Positions 51,767 to 60,189 of a stretch of 64,000 bases of DNA are shown piece after piece. The notes under the pieces are model-generated. The model did not search any database, was not told the DNA's origin, and saw nothing but the letters and a program-made list of their open reading frames with translations. Each line of letters starts with the position of its first letter. Positions within the stretch are counted from its first letter, which is position 1. The position numbers and the translations under genes were made by a program. Source of the stretch: Chitinophagales bacterium (GTDB lineage: Bacteria; Bacteroidota; Bacteroidia; Chitinophagales; Saprospiraceae); assembly GCA_017303875.1 (NCBI GenBank), contig JAFLBP010000020.1, forward strand, positions 1 to 64,000, read 5' to 3'.

Positions 51767-51799
51767 CGGCGCTTAACGGATAGATCAAATTTTACCTGC

Positions 51800-52354
51800 A
51801 TGAAAATTCGTCTCGCGATTGCCTTAATTTTTTTGGCCGCCCTTTCACGTTTGCTGCCACACCCCGATAATTTTGCGCCCATCGGCGCTATCGGTATTTT
51901 TGCTGCGGCTCATTTCAGTCGCCGCCCCTGGCTCTTGCTTACACCTTTTATCGCTTTGTTTATCAGCGATTTAGCCCTTAATAACCTGCTGTTCAGCCAA
52001 TATTTTGACGGCTTCGCCTGGTATACTTCCTGGACGATCCACGCCGCCCTCTTGTTTATCATGGTTGGTGGTTGGCTGTTGCTGTCAAATAAAAATATCA
52101 CACCCTTAAGAGTACTCGGCGCCTCACTCACCGGCTCCGTAATCTTTTTCTTGGTCACCAATTTCGGTGCCTGGATGGAAATTCCTTCCTATCCGCAAAC
52201 ACCTGCCGGTCTGATGCAGGCCTACGCCGCGGGAATTCCGTTTTTCGGCAACACCCTGCTCGGCGACCTTTTCTACAGCGGCGTCCTTTTTGGCGTTTTT
52301 GCCTGGGCGAGTCGTTGGGAAATGCGGAATGCGGAATCCGGAATGCGGAATTAA
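51800..52354 (+). CDS. DUF6580-family membrane protein (ECF S component-like)
   Basis: A 184-residue membrane protein with five or so hydrophobic segments. The start MKIRLAIALIFLAALSRLLPHPDNFAPIGAIGIFAA and the later WTIHAALLFIMVGGWLLL, SVIFFLVTNFGAWM and GNTLLGDLFYSGVLFG are typical of DUF6580 proteins, which resemble substrate-binding subunits of ECF vitamin transporters; the substrate is unknown. ATG 51800 is chosen by its -7 box. The last 11 residues (EMRNAESGMRN) and the stop are coded by a GCGGAAT repeat, so the C terminus appears to be repeat-derived. Confidence 0.75.
   Translation: MKIRLAIALIFLAALSRLLPHPDNFAPIGAIGIFAAAHFSRRPWLLLTPFIALFISDLALNNLLFSQYFDGFAWYTSWTIHAALLFIMVGGWLLLSNKNITPLRVLGASLTGSVIFFLVTNFGAWMEIPSYPQTPAGLMQAYAAGIPFFGNTLLGDLFYSGVLFGVFAWASRWEMRNAESGMRN
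52319..52353. repeat. GCGGAAT tandem repeat at the 3' end of the DUF6580 gene
   Basis: Four units (AATGCGG, AATGCGG, AATCCGG, AATGCGG). It codes for the last residues and the stop of the preceding gene. Same family, inverted, as 130-162. Confidence 0.8.
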
Positions 52355-52362
52355 GGTTTAAG

Positions 52363-52520
52363 AGCATGTTCGGAAATCCATCAATCGGCAGCAAGCGAGC
52401 AAATTTCATGCTGCACTGTGTTGGTTTTCTTCGTCGTAGCTGCCGACTACGCCTGTGAAAATCGCCTTGTTCAGCATGAAATTTGCTCGCTTTCGCGCGA
52501 TCATGAATTCCCGAACATGA
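52363..52520. repeat. Large palindromic element (MITE-like) between DUF6580 and thioesterase genes
   Basis: A 20-base arm at 52394-52413 is exactly complementary to 52472-52491; outer CATGTTCGG (52365-52373) pairs with CCGAACATG (52511-52519). The centre carries a small CGTAG/CTACG hairpin. There is no gene inside. Confidence 0.7.
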
Positions 52521-52540
52521 TCAGAGTTGTAGCAAAAACC

Positions 52541-52570
52541 ATTCATCGTTCATCATTCATCGTTTATCGT
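52541..52570. repeat. ATTCATCGTTCATC repeat before the thioesterase gene
   Basis: ATTCATCGTTCATC, ATTCATCG and TTTATCG units, the same family as the hairpin at 25237-25350. It ends eight bases before the thioesterase ATG. Confidence 0.75.
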
Positions 52571-52578
52571 TAAATTAA

Positions 52579-53112
52579 ATGGCTCGCAGCTTGGATCCAA
52601 AACGCGTCTCGGACAGCCGGACTGTCATGACGGAAATGATTATGCCCAACGATACCAATCCGATGGGCAATTTGATGGGAGGCTATCTGATGCGCTGGAT
52701 GGATATTGTATGCGCCATTTGTGCCGGCAAACACTGTCAGGCACATGTTGTAACTGCCGCAGTTGACAATATTTCCTTTCAAAATCCGATTCGCCTTGGC
52801 GATGTGATTACGCTGGAAGCCTGCGTGACGCGCTCCTTCAACACTTCGGTGGAAATTTATGTGGAAGTGTTTGCCAGCAACCTCAAAGGGGAAAACCCGC
52901 GCCGCTGCAACCACGCCTATTTCACGTTTGTCGCACTGGATGAAGACCGCAAAACGCCTATTCCGGTCGCGCCTGTTTTGCCCCTTTCCAACGAAGAGCA
53001 GCAATTGTACGACTCTGCTATTCGCCGCCGCGAAGTGCGTTTGGTGCTTTCCGGCCGTATGAAAGCAAAAGATGCTACAGAAGTGCGCAAGTTATTTAGC
53101 GACATAGATTGA
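52579..53112 (+). CDS. Acyl-CoA thioesterase (hotdog fold)
   Basis: A 177-residue acyl-CoA thioesterase of the YciA/BFIT-like hotdog family, which hydrolyses acyl-CoA to free acid and CoA. Typical sequence: MTEMIMPNDTNPMGNLMGGYLMRWMDIVCAICA, including the catalytic Asn/Asp context, then TAAVDNISFQNPIRLGDVITLEA and RRCNHAYFTFVALDEDRK. ATG 52579 follows a repeat directly. The tRNA gene lies downstream. Confidence 0.88.
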   Translation: MARSLDPKRVSDSRTVMTEMIMPNDTNPMGNLMGGYLMRWMDIVCAICAGKHCQAHVVTAAVDNISFQNPIRLGDVITLEACVTRSFNTSVEIYVEVFASNLKGENPRRCNHAYFTFVALDEDRKTPIPVAPVLPLSNEEQQLYDSAIRRREVRLVLSGRMKAKDATEVRKLFSDID

Positions 53113-53131
53113 TTTTTGAAAATATTGCGCT

Positions 53132-53139
53132 TATCTTTG
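53132..53139 (+). promoter_or_regulatory. -7 box for the tRNA-Leu gene
   Basis: TATCTTTG with a TTG at 53109-53111, a spacing of 20 bases. The mature tRNA begins nine bases downstream. Confidence 0.6.
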
Positions 53140-53148
53140 CGCCCCGTT

Positions 53149-53235
53149 GCCCAGATGGTGGAATGGTAGACACGAGGGACTTAAAATCCCTTGACCTTAT
53201 CGGTCGTGCAGGTTCGAGTCCTGTTCCGGGCACCA
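53149..53235 (+). tRNA. tRNA-Leu (anticodon UAA)
   Basis: An 87-base class II tRNA with the CCA end encoded. The anticodon arm AGGGA-CUUAAAA-UCCCU has anticodon UAA; the long variable arm GACC/GGTC and the T arm GCAGG-TTCGAGT-CCTGT are intact. The acceptor stem has one A5-C68 mismatch by my pairing. Confidence 0.97.
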
Positions 53236-53246
53236 AACATAATTTG

Positions 53247-53280
53247 ATCCGCTTTTTCCTCTCGAAGAAGCGGATTTTTT
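53247..53280 (+). terminator. Terminator after tRNA-Leu
   Basis: A 12-base stem (53247-53258 with 53264-53275, including one G-T pair), five-base loop, then five to six T residues. Confidence 0.9.
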
Positions 53281-53357
53281 ATTTATGGCATGTTCGGGTT
53301 GCTTTTGCGTATTGCGCAAGCATCAATTGCCGAATATTTGCTTAAAAACGCTCAGAT

Positions 53358-54083
53358 ATGCGCATCGGATTGCTTGGGTACGGCAAAATGGGCCGCACCA
53401 TCGAACAATTGGCCATCGCCCGCGGCCACGAAATTGCCTGGACGATTCAACAGGAAAACCAGCACCTCCTGAATACAGCTCTGCTGCAACAGGCGGATGT
53501 GGTGATTGAATTTACCCGCCCGGATGCGGCCGAAAGCAATATTCGCCGCTGCCTTGAAGCCGGCGTTCCGGTGGTCAGCGGTACCACGGGCTGGCAAAGT
53601 CAGTTGCCTGTGGTGCAGGAACTTTGCCGCGAAACCGGCGGCAGCATGATCTGGGCTTCCAATTTCAGCGTCGGGGTCAATCTCTTTTTTGCCCTCAACC
53701 GCTACTTAGCCACCCTGATGGCGCAACGCCCCGAATACGAACCTTCCGCCACCGAAATTCACCATATTCATAAGCTCGATGCACCCAGCGGCACGGCGGT
53801 CACGCTGCTTCAAGGCATTTTATCGCAAATAACCCATAAGTCTGACTGGCATTTGCTTGGCGAAAGCGATCAGGTGCAGGACGATGCTATCCCGGTAAAA
53901 GCCATTCGCGAAGGCGAGGTGCCCGGCACACACAGCATTTTGTGGAGCAGCGCCATTGATGAAATTGAAATCAGCCACCGCGCGCATTCCCGCGTGGGCT
54001 TTGCCGGCGGGGCCGTGCTGGCCGCCGAATGGCTGCCCGGCAAAAAAGGCTGTTTTACCATGGCCGATGTGCTGGGTATCTGA
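53358..54083 (+). CDS. dapB: 4-hydroxy-tetrahydrodipicolinate reductase
   Basis: DapB reduces 4-hydroxytetrahydrodipicolinate with NAD(P)H in the lysine and peptidoglycan precursor pathway. The 241-residue protein starts MRIGLLGYGKMGRTIEQ (nucleotide loop), and the active-site segment EIHHIHKLDAPSGTA is clear. This short form is typical of Bacteroidota. The final pathway enzyme's partner, dapF, is in the same window at 61906. Confidence 0.95.
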   Translation: MRIGLLGYGKMGRTIEQLAIARGHEIAWTIQQENQHLLNTALLQQADVVIEFTRPDAAESNIRRCLEAGVPVVSGTTGWQSQLPVVQELCRETGGSMIWASNFSVGVNLFFALNRYLATLMAQRPEYEPSATEIHHIHKLDAPSGTAVTLLQGILSQITHKSDWHLLGESDQVQDDAIPVKAIREGEVPGTHSILWSSAIDEIEISHRAHSRVGFAGGAVLAAEWLPGKKGCFTMADVLGI

Positions 54084-54119
54084 ATTTTACTACTTTTACC
54101 ACAAAAATACCACTACGCC

Positions 54120-54806
54120 GTGCATATTGTAAAACTTGTTAATGCCACCATTCAGCAGCAAAACAGCAGCGTGGTGCTGGATAAAATAGACCTCACCATC
54201 GGGCATGGAGAATTTACCTACCTCATCGGCAAAACCGGGAGCGGCAAATCAAGTTTGCTCAAAACCCTGTACGGCGAGCTGCCCCTTTTAGCCGGCAGCG
54301 GCGAGGTGGCCGGCTTCGACCTGCGGCAGATCTCGCGCAGCAATATCCACCTGCTGCGTCGCAAACTCGGCATTGTTTTCCAGGATTTTAACCTGCTCAC
54401 CGATCGGAATGTGGCGGAAAATCTGCGTTTCGTCCTGCGCGCAACGGGCTGGAACGATGAAGCCGCCATCAGCCAGCGCATTGAAGAGGTGCTGACGGAA
54501 GTGGGGCTGCCCGACAAAAAGGCAACCATGCCTTTTCAACTTTCGGGCGGCGAACAGCAACGCGTGGTCCTTGCCCGAGCCTTGCTGAACAAACCACTGC
54601 TGCTGATTGCCGACGAACCAACCGGCAACCTCGACCCGGAAACCAGCGACGACGTACTCCTGCTGATGCGCAACCTCGCCCGGCAGCATAACACTGCGGT
54701 GCTTTGCGCAACCCACGATTATCGTATTTTGCAAAATTTCCCGGCGCGAATTATCCGGGTGATGAACGCACGTCTGATCGACGACGAGGGGATTTCCGTC
54801 CGCTAA
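54120..54806 (+). CDS. ftsE: ABC transporter ATP-binding protein, FtsE-like
   Basis: A 228-residue ABC ATPase starting at GTG 54120. Walker A is IGKTGSGKSSLLKTLYG, the signature is LSGGEQQRVVLARAL and Walker B is LLLIADEPTGNLD. The small size, FDLRQISRSNIHLLRRKLGIVFQDFNLL and DVLLLMRNLARQHNTAVLCATHD are like FtsE, which with FtsX controls peptidoglycan hydrolases at division. ftsX is not in the window, so a MacB/LolD-type role cannot be excluded. TACTTTTA at 54091 is a near -7 box. Confidence 0.75.
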   Translation: MHIVKLVNATIQQQNSSVVLDKIDLTIGHGEFTYLIGKTGSGKSSLLKTLYGELPLLAGSGEVAGFDLRQISRSNIHLLRRKLGIVFQDFNLLTDRNVAENLRFVLRATGWNDEAAISQRIEEVLTEVGLPDKKATMPFQLSGGEQQRVVLARALLNKPLLLIADEPTGNLDPETSDDVLLLMRNLARQHNTAVLCATHDYRILQNFPARIIRVMNARLIDDEGISVR

Positions 54807-55426
54807 TTATTCCCGCTCATACTTCGGGGCTTCACCTTGGGCACAATCTCGCCGCTCAAATACACGATATTGCGTGCGTTTGGGCTGGAATTGTCGTACA
54901 AAATTATACCCGGCTTGGCTTCCCCGGCTTTGTTGCGGCTGTCGAATTCAATTCGGATGGTAGTGGTTTCGCCGGGCATCACCGGATATTTCGGATACTT
55001 CAACACCGTACAATCGCAACTGGCCTTGGCATCACTGATGACATAGGGGAATTGTCCGGTATTGGTTATCTGAAAAGAGTCGAGTACAATCGTCCCCTCA
55101 TCGATGCGGCCGAAACGCAAAGTGTCTTTGTTGATACGGATGGTGGTGCGCTCCAGAGGTTTGCCTTCCATCAGCAGCATATTCATGTACAAAACAGCCT
55201 TTTGGCGTTTGTCCATATTCACCTGCTCATAGGTTTGCTGGATTTCGCGGTCCAGATCGGCGCCGAGCTGGCGCAGGTAATCGAGCACCTGGGCTTTTTG
55301 CGAAGGCGTCAGTTTGCGAAGAATGGGGCGGATGTCGTTGACGGGATTAACAGGTTGAGCCGACAGGAAGATCGGCGCAAGCATTGCACAAAACCAGAGC
55401 ACAATCAGGGATTGGAAGTGGCGCAT
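54803..55426 (-). CDS. DUF1573-family exported protein
   Basis: A 207-residue secreted protein with a signal peptide ending LSAQ. The C-terminal 110 residues are a DUF1573 (ASH/Ig-like) domain: LRFGRIDEGTIVLDSFQITNTGQFPYVI followed by the SCDCTVLKYPKYPVMPGETTTIRIEFDS block. Its function is unknown; the cysteine pair SCDC is typical. It overlaps the ftsE stop by four bases and is convergent with it. Confidence 0.78.
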   Translation of the reverse strand: MRHFQSLIVLWFCAMLAPIFLSAQPVNPVNDIRPILRKLTPSQKAQVLDYLRQLGADLDREIQQTYEQVNMDKRQKAVLYMNMLLMEGKPLERTTIRINKDTLRFGRIDEGTIVLDSFQITNTGQFPYVISDAKASCDCTVLKYPKYPVMPGETTTIRIEFDSRNKAGEAKPGIILYDNSSPNARNIVYLSGEIVPKVKPRSMSGNN

Positions 55427-55454
55427 AGGTTAAAATCAGTTTTGGTTGTCGGGC

Positions 55455-55462
55455 AAAGGTAA
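55455..55462 (-). promoter_or_regulatory. -7 box for the DUF1573 gene
   Basis: CAAAGGTA on the plus strand; 28 bases upstream of the ATG. Confidence 0.5.
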
Positions 55463-55514
55463 TAGGTGGCGCGCAAAATTTCGCTATTCATCCGGCAATG
55501 CTGGAAAGAACAGT

Positions 55515-56294
55515 TTATTTGCGGGTATTGAGTGACCAATCGTAGTTAATATAGCTGAGATTGACATTTTTGTCGATACGATTTTCCGCATAACGGTTCA
55601 GGTAATTGCGCACCGAACCGGCGTCGCGCTCAAAATCGCCTTTAAACCATTTAAAAATTTCAGAAACCTCAGCTTTGTCCTGCTGCACCCGGTTGCGCTG
55701 TGGGTCATTGATGAAATCGCGCATCACACGTTCCAGCTGCCCTTCTAATTTTTCCTCGGTGAAGGCTTCCGGCAAAAGTTTCGGACAGGACATAGAGGCG
55801 CAGTTTATCGCCGCATGGATGCGCGCGTCTTTAAACACCGGACGTAAAATATTGTGTTCAATATTGTTCAGATCATACGTAAATCCTTGAATATGAATAA
55901 ATTTTACATCCCAAATGGAATTTACAAAAGCAATACCCCGCTTGATGTCTTTAATACTTTCAATCGGATAGTTGCGCACAATCAACTGAACGGTATACGC
56001 ATTGTAGGCATTAATCCAGTAGGCCATTTGTTCGCGTCGCGACCAGGAATCGGAACTTGGGTGGGTGCTTTCCAAAAGTTTCAGGTAATCGTTCAGCGCC
56101 GAGCTGTCGCGGATAAAACCCTGGTAATCGACCAAGCCATCGGCGCCCACGTGTTTTTTCAGCAGGGCATCCCAGCGTTCGTGGGTGACGGGTTGTGTTG
56201 GCAATTCGCGTTTAATAGACCGGCAATTGCCAAACAGGAACACTGCCACGGTGATGGCAGACAGCAAGACATAGCGGTTAAGTAGTTTTCTCAT
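55515..56294 (-). CDS. DUF547-family lipoprotein
   Basis: A 259-residue predicted lipoprotein (lipobox LFGNC). The DUF547 domain is clear: WDALLKKHVGADGLVDYQGF, then REQMAYWINAYNAYTVQLIVRNYPIESIKDI, IEHNILRPVFKDARIHAAINCASMSCPKL. DUF547 proteins resemble the transglutaminase/papain fold; the conserved His, Asn and Cys (RIHAAINCAS) are present. Function is not known. It follows the GT-C gene by 26 bases, so it is probably in the same leftward operon. Confidence 0.85.
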   Translation of the reverse strand: MRKLLNRYVLLSAITVAVFLFGNCRSIKRELPTQPVTHERWDALLKKHVGADGLVDYQGFIRDSSALNDYLKLLESTHPSSDSWSRREQMAYWINAYNAYTVQLIVRNYPIESIKDIKRGIAFVNSIWDVKFIHIQGFTYDLNNIEHNILRPVFKDARIHAAINCASMSCPKLLPEAFTEEKLEGQLERVMRDFINDPQRNRVQQDKAEVSEIFKWFKGDFERDAGSVRNYLNRYAENRIDKNVNLSYINYDWSLNTRK

Positions 56295-56320
56295 GTTCGA
56301 TGCTTTGATGTATCCGGAAC

Positions 56321-57874
56321 TTACCTGACCTGGTACAGGACGAAAAATTGGTGTTCCCCTAACGGCGCAGCCCCTTCCAATATTTCACGGAGCAAGGCAT
56401 ATTCCTCATGAATTTTTATTGCCTCAAGGTATTTTTTTTCAAGCAACAAAACGGGCTTTTGACGATAAAATGCTTCGCGCACTTGCGGGGTGGCGCTGTT
56501 CATTTCTCGTTGCACCACCCAATCAAGCGGCAAAGGCGCTTTGGTTTGTGTGAGTAAATGTGCCTGCGGAAAAGCGGGCAGGGTAGCGAAATTGGGATAT
56601 TCCTGCGCTAGCAGCTGTAATTCCCGGTATTTATCTACGCTTTCGGCATCCATCCGGATTCCTGTTAATGCCGGAAAAATATCGCCGCCGGCAAAAATCA
56701 TTTCACTGCGGCGGCCATCGCGATACACAAACTGCGCTGCATAAAAAAACAATAAAAGGAGCAGCAGGTTGCCGCCCGGGCGCGCCCAACGCAAAAGGGC
56801 AGGGTAGGGGGCAGGCAATTGCATCGCCCATTGCCCAAAGCCATAAACCCAGGGCATTGCCAGCAAAATGGGCAAATTATACCCCCAGCTTACCGCCGCA
56901 GCCCAGCAAACTGCCATTAAAGCCAGTGGTTTGAGGTCTTTTTGCTTGTAAAATGCATAAACCGACCAGGCCGCACCCATCCAGAACAATATCCGGCTCT
57001 GCCCAAACGGCACGGTAAAATCCTGTCGCTGGTACACCTGCCAGGCGTAAGAAGCCATCAGGAAAATTGCCAAAATCCATAAATACGCCCGGCGGCGAAA
57101 CCACCAGGCCAGGGCAATCAGCGCGCCCGAACCCAGCACCAAAGGCAAGGGTATATCAAAATAATCCAGCAAACCATGCCGGATCGCCTGCTCCGTACCT
57201 GCGGCCCCGGAACTCAAAGCCCAATATGCCTGCAAACTGCCTTGCTGCTGCAAATACAGGAAAAACAAAGTGGAAAAAAACGAAAAAGCGAGTGTTCCGC
57301 GCCAGAAAGCCCCGAAGCCAAACTGCATCCACAACAAGGCTGCCCAAACGGGAATAAGCGGAAAAAACGACTGCTTGCTAAGCGCAGAACCTAAAAGCAA
57401 AAGCGCTGAAAGGACTAAGCGAATCGTCAGGTATTGCTCTTTTTTGCCCGAAAACAAGACGTAAAAGCTTAAAACGGCAAAAAATATCCCATCCGTAGTG
57501 TGCCAGGCACAGGCCGGATAATTGTGCGCCGACACGATAAATCCGGGCAATGCCCACCACCAGGCCTGTGCCCTGCCCGCCAGCAAGCGAGCTGCCAACA
57601 GACTGTATATGGCGGTTTTGAAATACCAAATCCAGCGTTCGCCGAGTATGGCGTATTGCTCCGGCAGCAATTGCAGTTCGAGCGCGCGCAGCCATACGGG
57701 CAAGGGCGGGCGCACGTACACGATTTCGGTATACAATTGTTTGCCTTGCAGGAGTTGCCAGGCCAGGCCGCTCAGGAAGCCACCGTCGGTTTCGTTGATT
57801 CCATAAGGCGCATACAAGAGGCAATAGCCAAGTACCACTACCCAAAAAGCTACACGGCAAGGCGCTGTTTTCAT
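56321..57874 (-). CDS. GT-C-fold glycosyltransferase-like membrane protein
   Basis: A 517-residue polytopic membrane protein with at least ten hydrophobic segments and a soluble C-terminal part. Residues NETDGGFLSGLAWQLLQGKQLYTE near the first periplasmic loop carry the acidic pair expected of GT-C (GT39-like) transferases, which use polyprenyl-phosphate sugars. No close family can be named. Its start overlaps the oxidase gene by four bases, so both are translated together; the oxidase could supply the lipid-linked sugar. That link is inference. Confidence 0.65.
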   Translation of the reverse strand: MKTAPCRVAFWVVVLGYCLLYAPYGINETDGGFLSGLAWQLLQGKQLYTEIVYVRPPLPVWLRALELQLLPEQYAILGERWIWYFKTAIYSLLAARLLAGRAQAWWWALPGFIVSAHNYPACAWHTTDGIFFAVLSFYVLFSGKKEQYLTIRLVLSALLLLGSALSKQSFFPLIPVWAALLWMQFGFGAFWRGTLAFSFFSTLFFLYLQQQGSLQAYWALSSGAAGTEQAIRHGLLDYFDIPLPLVLGSGALIALAWWFRRRAYLWILAIFLMASYAWQVYQRQDFTVPFGQSRILFWMGAAWSVYAFYKQKDLKPLALMAVCWAAAVSWGYNLPILLAMPWVYGFGQWAMQLPAPYPALLRWARPGGNLLLLLLFFYAAQFVYRDGRRSEMIFAGGDIFPALTGIRMDAESVDKYRELQLLAQEYPNFATLPAFPQAHLLTQTKAPLPLDWVVQREMNSATPQVREAFYRQKPVLLLEKKYLEAIKIHEEYALLREILEGAAPLGEHQFFVLYQVR

Positions 57875-59163
57875 GGGGCGAGTAATCGTCCTTTTAAAAG
57901 GGAAAAGAATTTGTCGGCCCCAAAGCGTCGGGGATCAATATGCGCCATTTCAGGCGCCGAACAGGCATCTTTGGTAAGGTAAATTTTTGCACCAAGCGGC
58001 GTCAGTATATCGTCTAAAGCCCTGACTGTCTGAAAAATATGTCGGGTTTTGGGGAAATCCATCGCCAAGGAATATCCCTCTACCGGAAAACTGTTCCTGA
58101 ATTCGGCTGGTCGCGGCCCGTGTTTTTTCAACACCGTCAAAAATGGCGTATCCGGCGCATTTTTAAGGTAATTCAGCACCGCTTTTAATCCTTGAAAGGC
58201 ATGTGCTTGCGGCACACAAAACTGGTATTGCACAAATCCTTTTTTGCCGTACAGCCTGTTCCAGTGCAGCAGGCGGTCTAAAGGGTAAAAATAGCTGTCG
58301 ATATCGGTTTCAAAATCGCGGTCGGCATTTTTGGCGAAGTAACGCGTATTGTACAGCTGCATCGAAAAGCGGTTCAGCAGCCACGACGGCGCATAAAACG
58401 GCACTGAAATGGTGTTGCTTTTCGGGTATTCAAGTTTTGCATCTGCGTTTTCTATGTGTTTTGCAAAAAAAACAGCCCCGCGACCATAGCGACTGCCCCC
58501 CGAAGCCATGTCGATCCAGGCCGCTGCATAAGGCCAGTCTTGCGGCGCTTCCATGGCTGCAAACAGGGCTTCAAAATTATTAAAACGCCGGGTTTTTTGC
58601 TGCATTCTGACGCTTTTCAGCGGCATCAATTGAAAACGCGCGGAAAGAATCACGCCTGTCCAGCCCATGCCGCCGCAGGTATCATAAAACAGTTCGGCGT
58701 TTTCGGTCCGGGAGCAACGCAGTACGCTGCCGTCGGACTGCATCAATTCAAAAGACAAAAGCCACTGCGAGAAACATACTTTTTCAGGGTGGTTTTTGCC
58801 ATGTACATCCGATGCAATGGCGCCGCCCACCGTTATGGCTTTTATGCCCGGCGTAACGTGGAAAAACCAGCCCGCCGCTACTATTGTCGGGAGCAATTCT
58901 GACAACAACACCCCGGCTTCGCATTCAAGAATGCCGTTTTGGGCGTCGAAATCCAGTATTTTTTTAAATGCCAGCGTTGAGCAGATACGCGGCGACAAGG
59001 CGGCATCGCCATAACATTTACCATTGCCCCTTGCGATGAATTGCGGCCACTGCCGGCAAAGTTCGCTTAGCTGTTCCGGACTTTCGGGATGGGCAATTTC
59101 TGCTTCAATTTGCGGGAAATTGGCCCAGTTTTTTACAATTTTACGTGAAATTGCCGCTTTCAT
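57871..59163 (-). CDS. FAD-binding oxidase, DprE1-like
   Basis: A 430-residue FAD-linked oxidase with a PCMH-type FAD domain: FIARGNGKCYGDAALS and VLLSELLPTIVAAGWFFHVTPGIKAITVGGAIASDVHGKNH are closely similar to DprE1, which oxidises decaprenylphosphoryl-ribose. The C-terminal part (KHGPRPAEFRNSFPVEGYSLAMDFPKTRH) resembles the same family. DprE2 is not adjacent, and other sugar-alcohol or lactone oxidases are possible. It lies in an operon with four-base overlaps on both sides. Confidence 0.7.
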   Translation of the reverse strand: MKAAISRKIVKNWANFPQIEAEIAHPESPEQLSELCRQWPQFIARGNGKCYGDAALSPRICSTLAFKKILDFDAQNGILECEAGVLLSELLPTIVAAGWFFHVTPGIKAITVGGAIASDVHGKNHPEKVCFSQWLLSFELMQSDGSVLRCSRTENAELFYDTCGGMGWTGVILSARFQLMPLKSVRMQQKTRRFNNFEALFAAMEAPQDWPYAAAWIDMASGGSRYGRGAVFFAKHIENADAKLEYPKSNTISVPFYAPSWLLNRFSMQLYNTRYFAKNADRDFETDIDSYFYPLDRLLHWNRLYGKKGFVQYQFCVPQAHAFQGLKAVLNYLKNAPDTPFLTVLKKHGPRPAEFRNSFPVEGYSLAMDFPKTRHIFQTVRALDDILTPLGAKIYLTKDACSAPEMAHIDPRRFGADKFFSLLKGRLLAP

Positions 59164-60107
59164 AAGTGGGAAGGCGCTTTAAGAAACAATTGGCGAATGA
59201 GTGCCGTATCCTGAATGGCAAAGTAATTGCCCGGGTTCAAGGAGGAGTGCAACACCCAGGGCGACAGCAGTAGTTGCTTGTGCTCGGGTTTGCTGCTCCA
59301 GCTTTCCGGCCGGTCGTGCGGCGTGAATTTGTAGAAACTCAAAACTACCGGCTCCGACGTGGTGTTGGCGGTACAGCTGATTTGCGCCGTCCATCCGCGT
59401 GTCCGGCTGTCGTCGAAAAAATCGGCGAAAGGCAGTTTTTTCAAGCTTTGCAGAGCGCTTATCCAGCGGGCATCCCAGACCGAAAAAAAGAGGGTGTCGG
59501 CCTGATTTTTCAGGCTGTCGGGCGGCATCAACCTGTAAATGGTATCAATAATATTGTAGGTAATGGCGGCGCTGCTGAGGTTTTGCGGCATATTGCCCAA
59601 CACTTCTGTATTGCGGAATTCCTCCAAGCGGCGCTCCAGCAAAACGCGCAAATTACCGGGCGCAAGGTATACGCCGTTCAGTTCAGCGCCGCTGATATAG
59701 GTATACGTTTTTCCGTATTCCTGAAAAACCTTGCCGATCAGCAGCTCCAATAAAATATTATCGGCGTATTGCAAATTTACCTGTAAATCAAGCCCTTGTG
59801 CGGGTTCGGGCTTTTCGCTTACGCGTTCATTCATGCAAATTTGCTGCAAAACCGAGCGAATACTGTCGGGCAGACTATTGGAAACCGGCACCGAGCGATC
59901 GCCTTGTGTGGCAATCCAGGCGCCATCGGTAGCGATCAGAGAAAGGTCGCCTTCCGGCAGTTTTTCGATCACGATACTGCGCGGCAGGTGGGCAATATTT
60001 TTAAGGGGAATACATTTTTCGGCAGCAAAAGGCCAGGGAATAAATCGGGAGAGCAGGCCCAGCGTCAGGACCAGCAAAAAAATAAGTACGAGGTGTTTGT
60101 TCTTCAC
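59160..60107 (-). CDS. DUF4340-like membrane-anchored protein
   Basis: A 315-residue protein with a single N-terminal membrane segment (KHLVLIFLLVLTLGLLSRF) and a large outside domain. The general layout, with repeated beta-alpha segments ending DTALIRQLFLKAP, resembles DUF4340 proteins, which occur with gliding-type ABC systems, but the match is weak. It is first in the leftward operon with the DprE1-like, GT-C and DUF547 genes. A near -7 box (CGAAGGTA on the plus strand, 60131-60138) precedes it. Confidence 0.5.
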   Translation of the reverse strand: MKNKHLVLIFLLVLTLGLLSRFIPWPFAAEKCIPLKNIAHLPRSIVIEKLPEGDLSLIATDGAWIATQGDRSVPVSNSLPDSIRSVLQQICMNERVSEKPEPAQGLDLQVNLQYADNILLELLIGKVFQEYGKTYTYISGAELNGVYLAPGNLRVLLERRLEEFRNTEVLGNMPQNLSSAAITYNIIDTIYRLMPPDSLKNQADTLFFSVWDARWISALQSLKKLPFADFFDDSRTRGWTAQISCTANTTSEPVVLSFYKFTPHDRPESWSSKPEHKQLLLSPWVLHSSLNPGNYFAIQDTALIRQLFLKAPSHL

Positions 60108-60189
60108 GTCCGCTGCGGTTGTCTTGTCCGCGAAGGTATACCGGGATCAGGCTCGTTGTAAAGAATAGCAGATGATTTTTTTGATTTTC

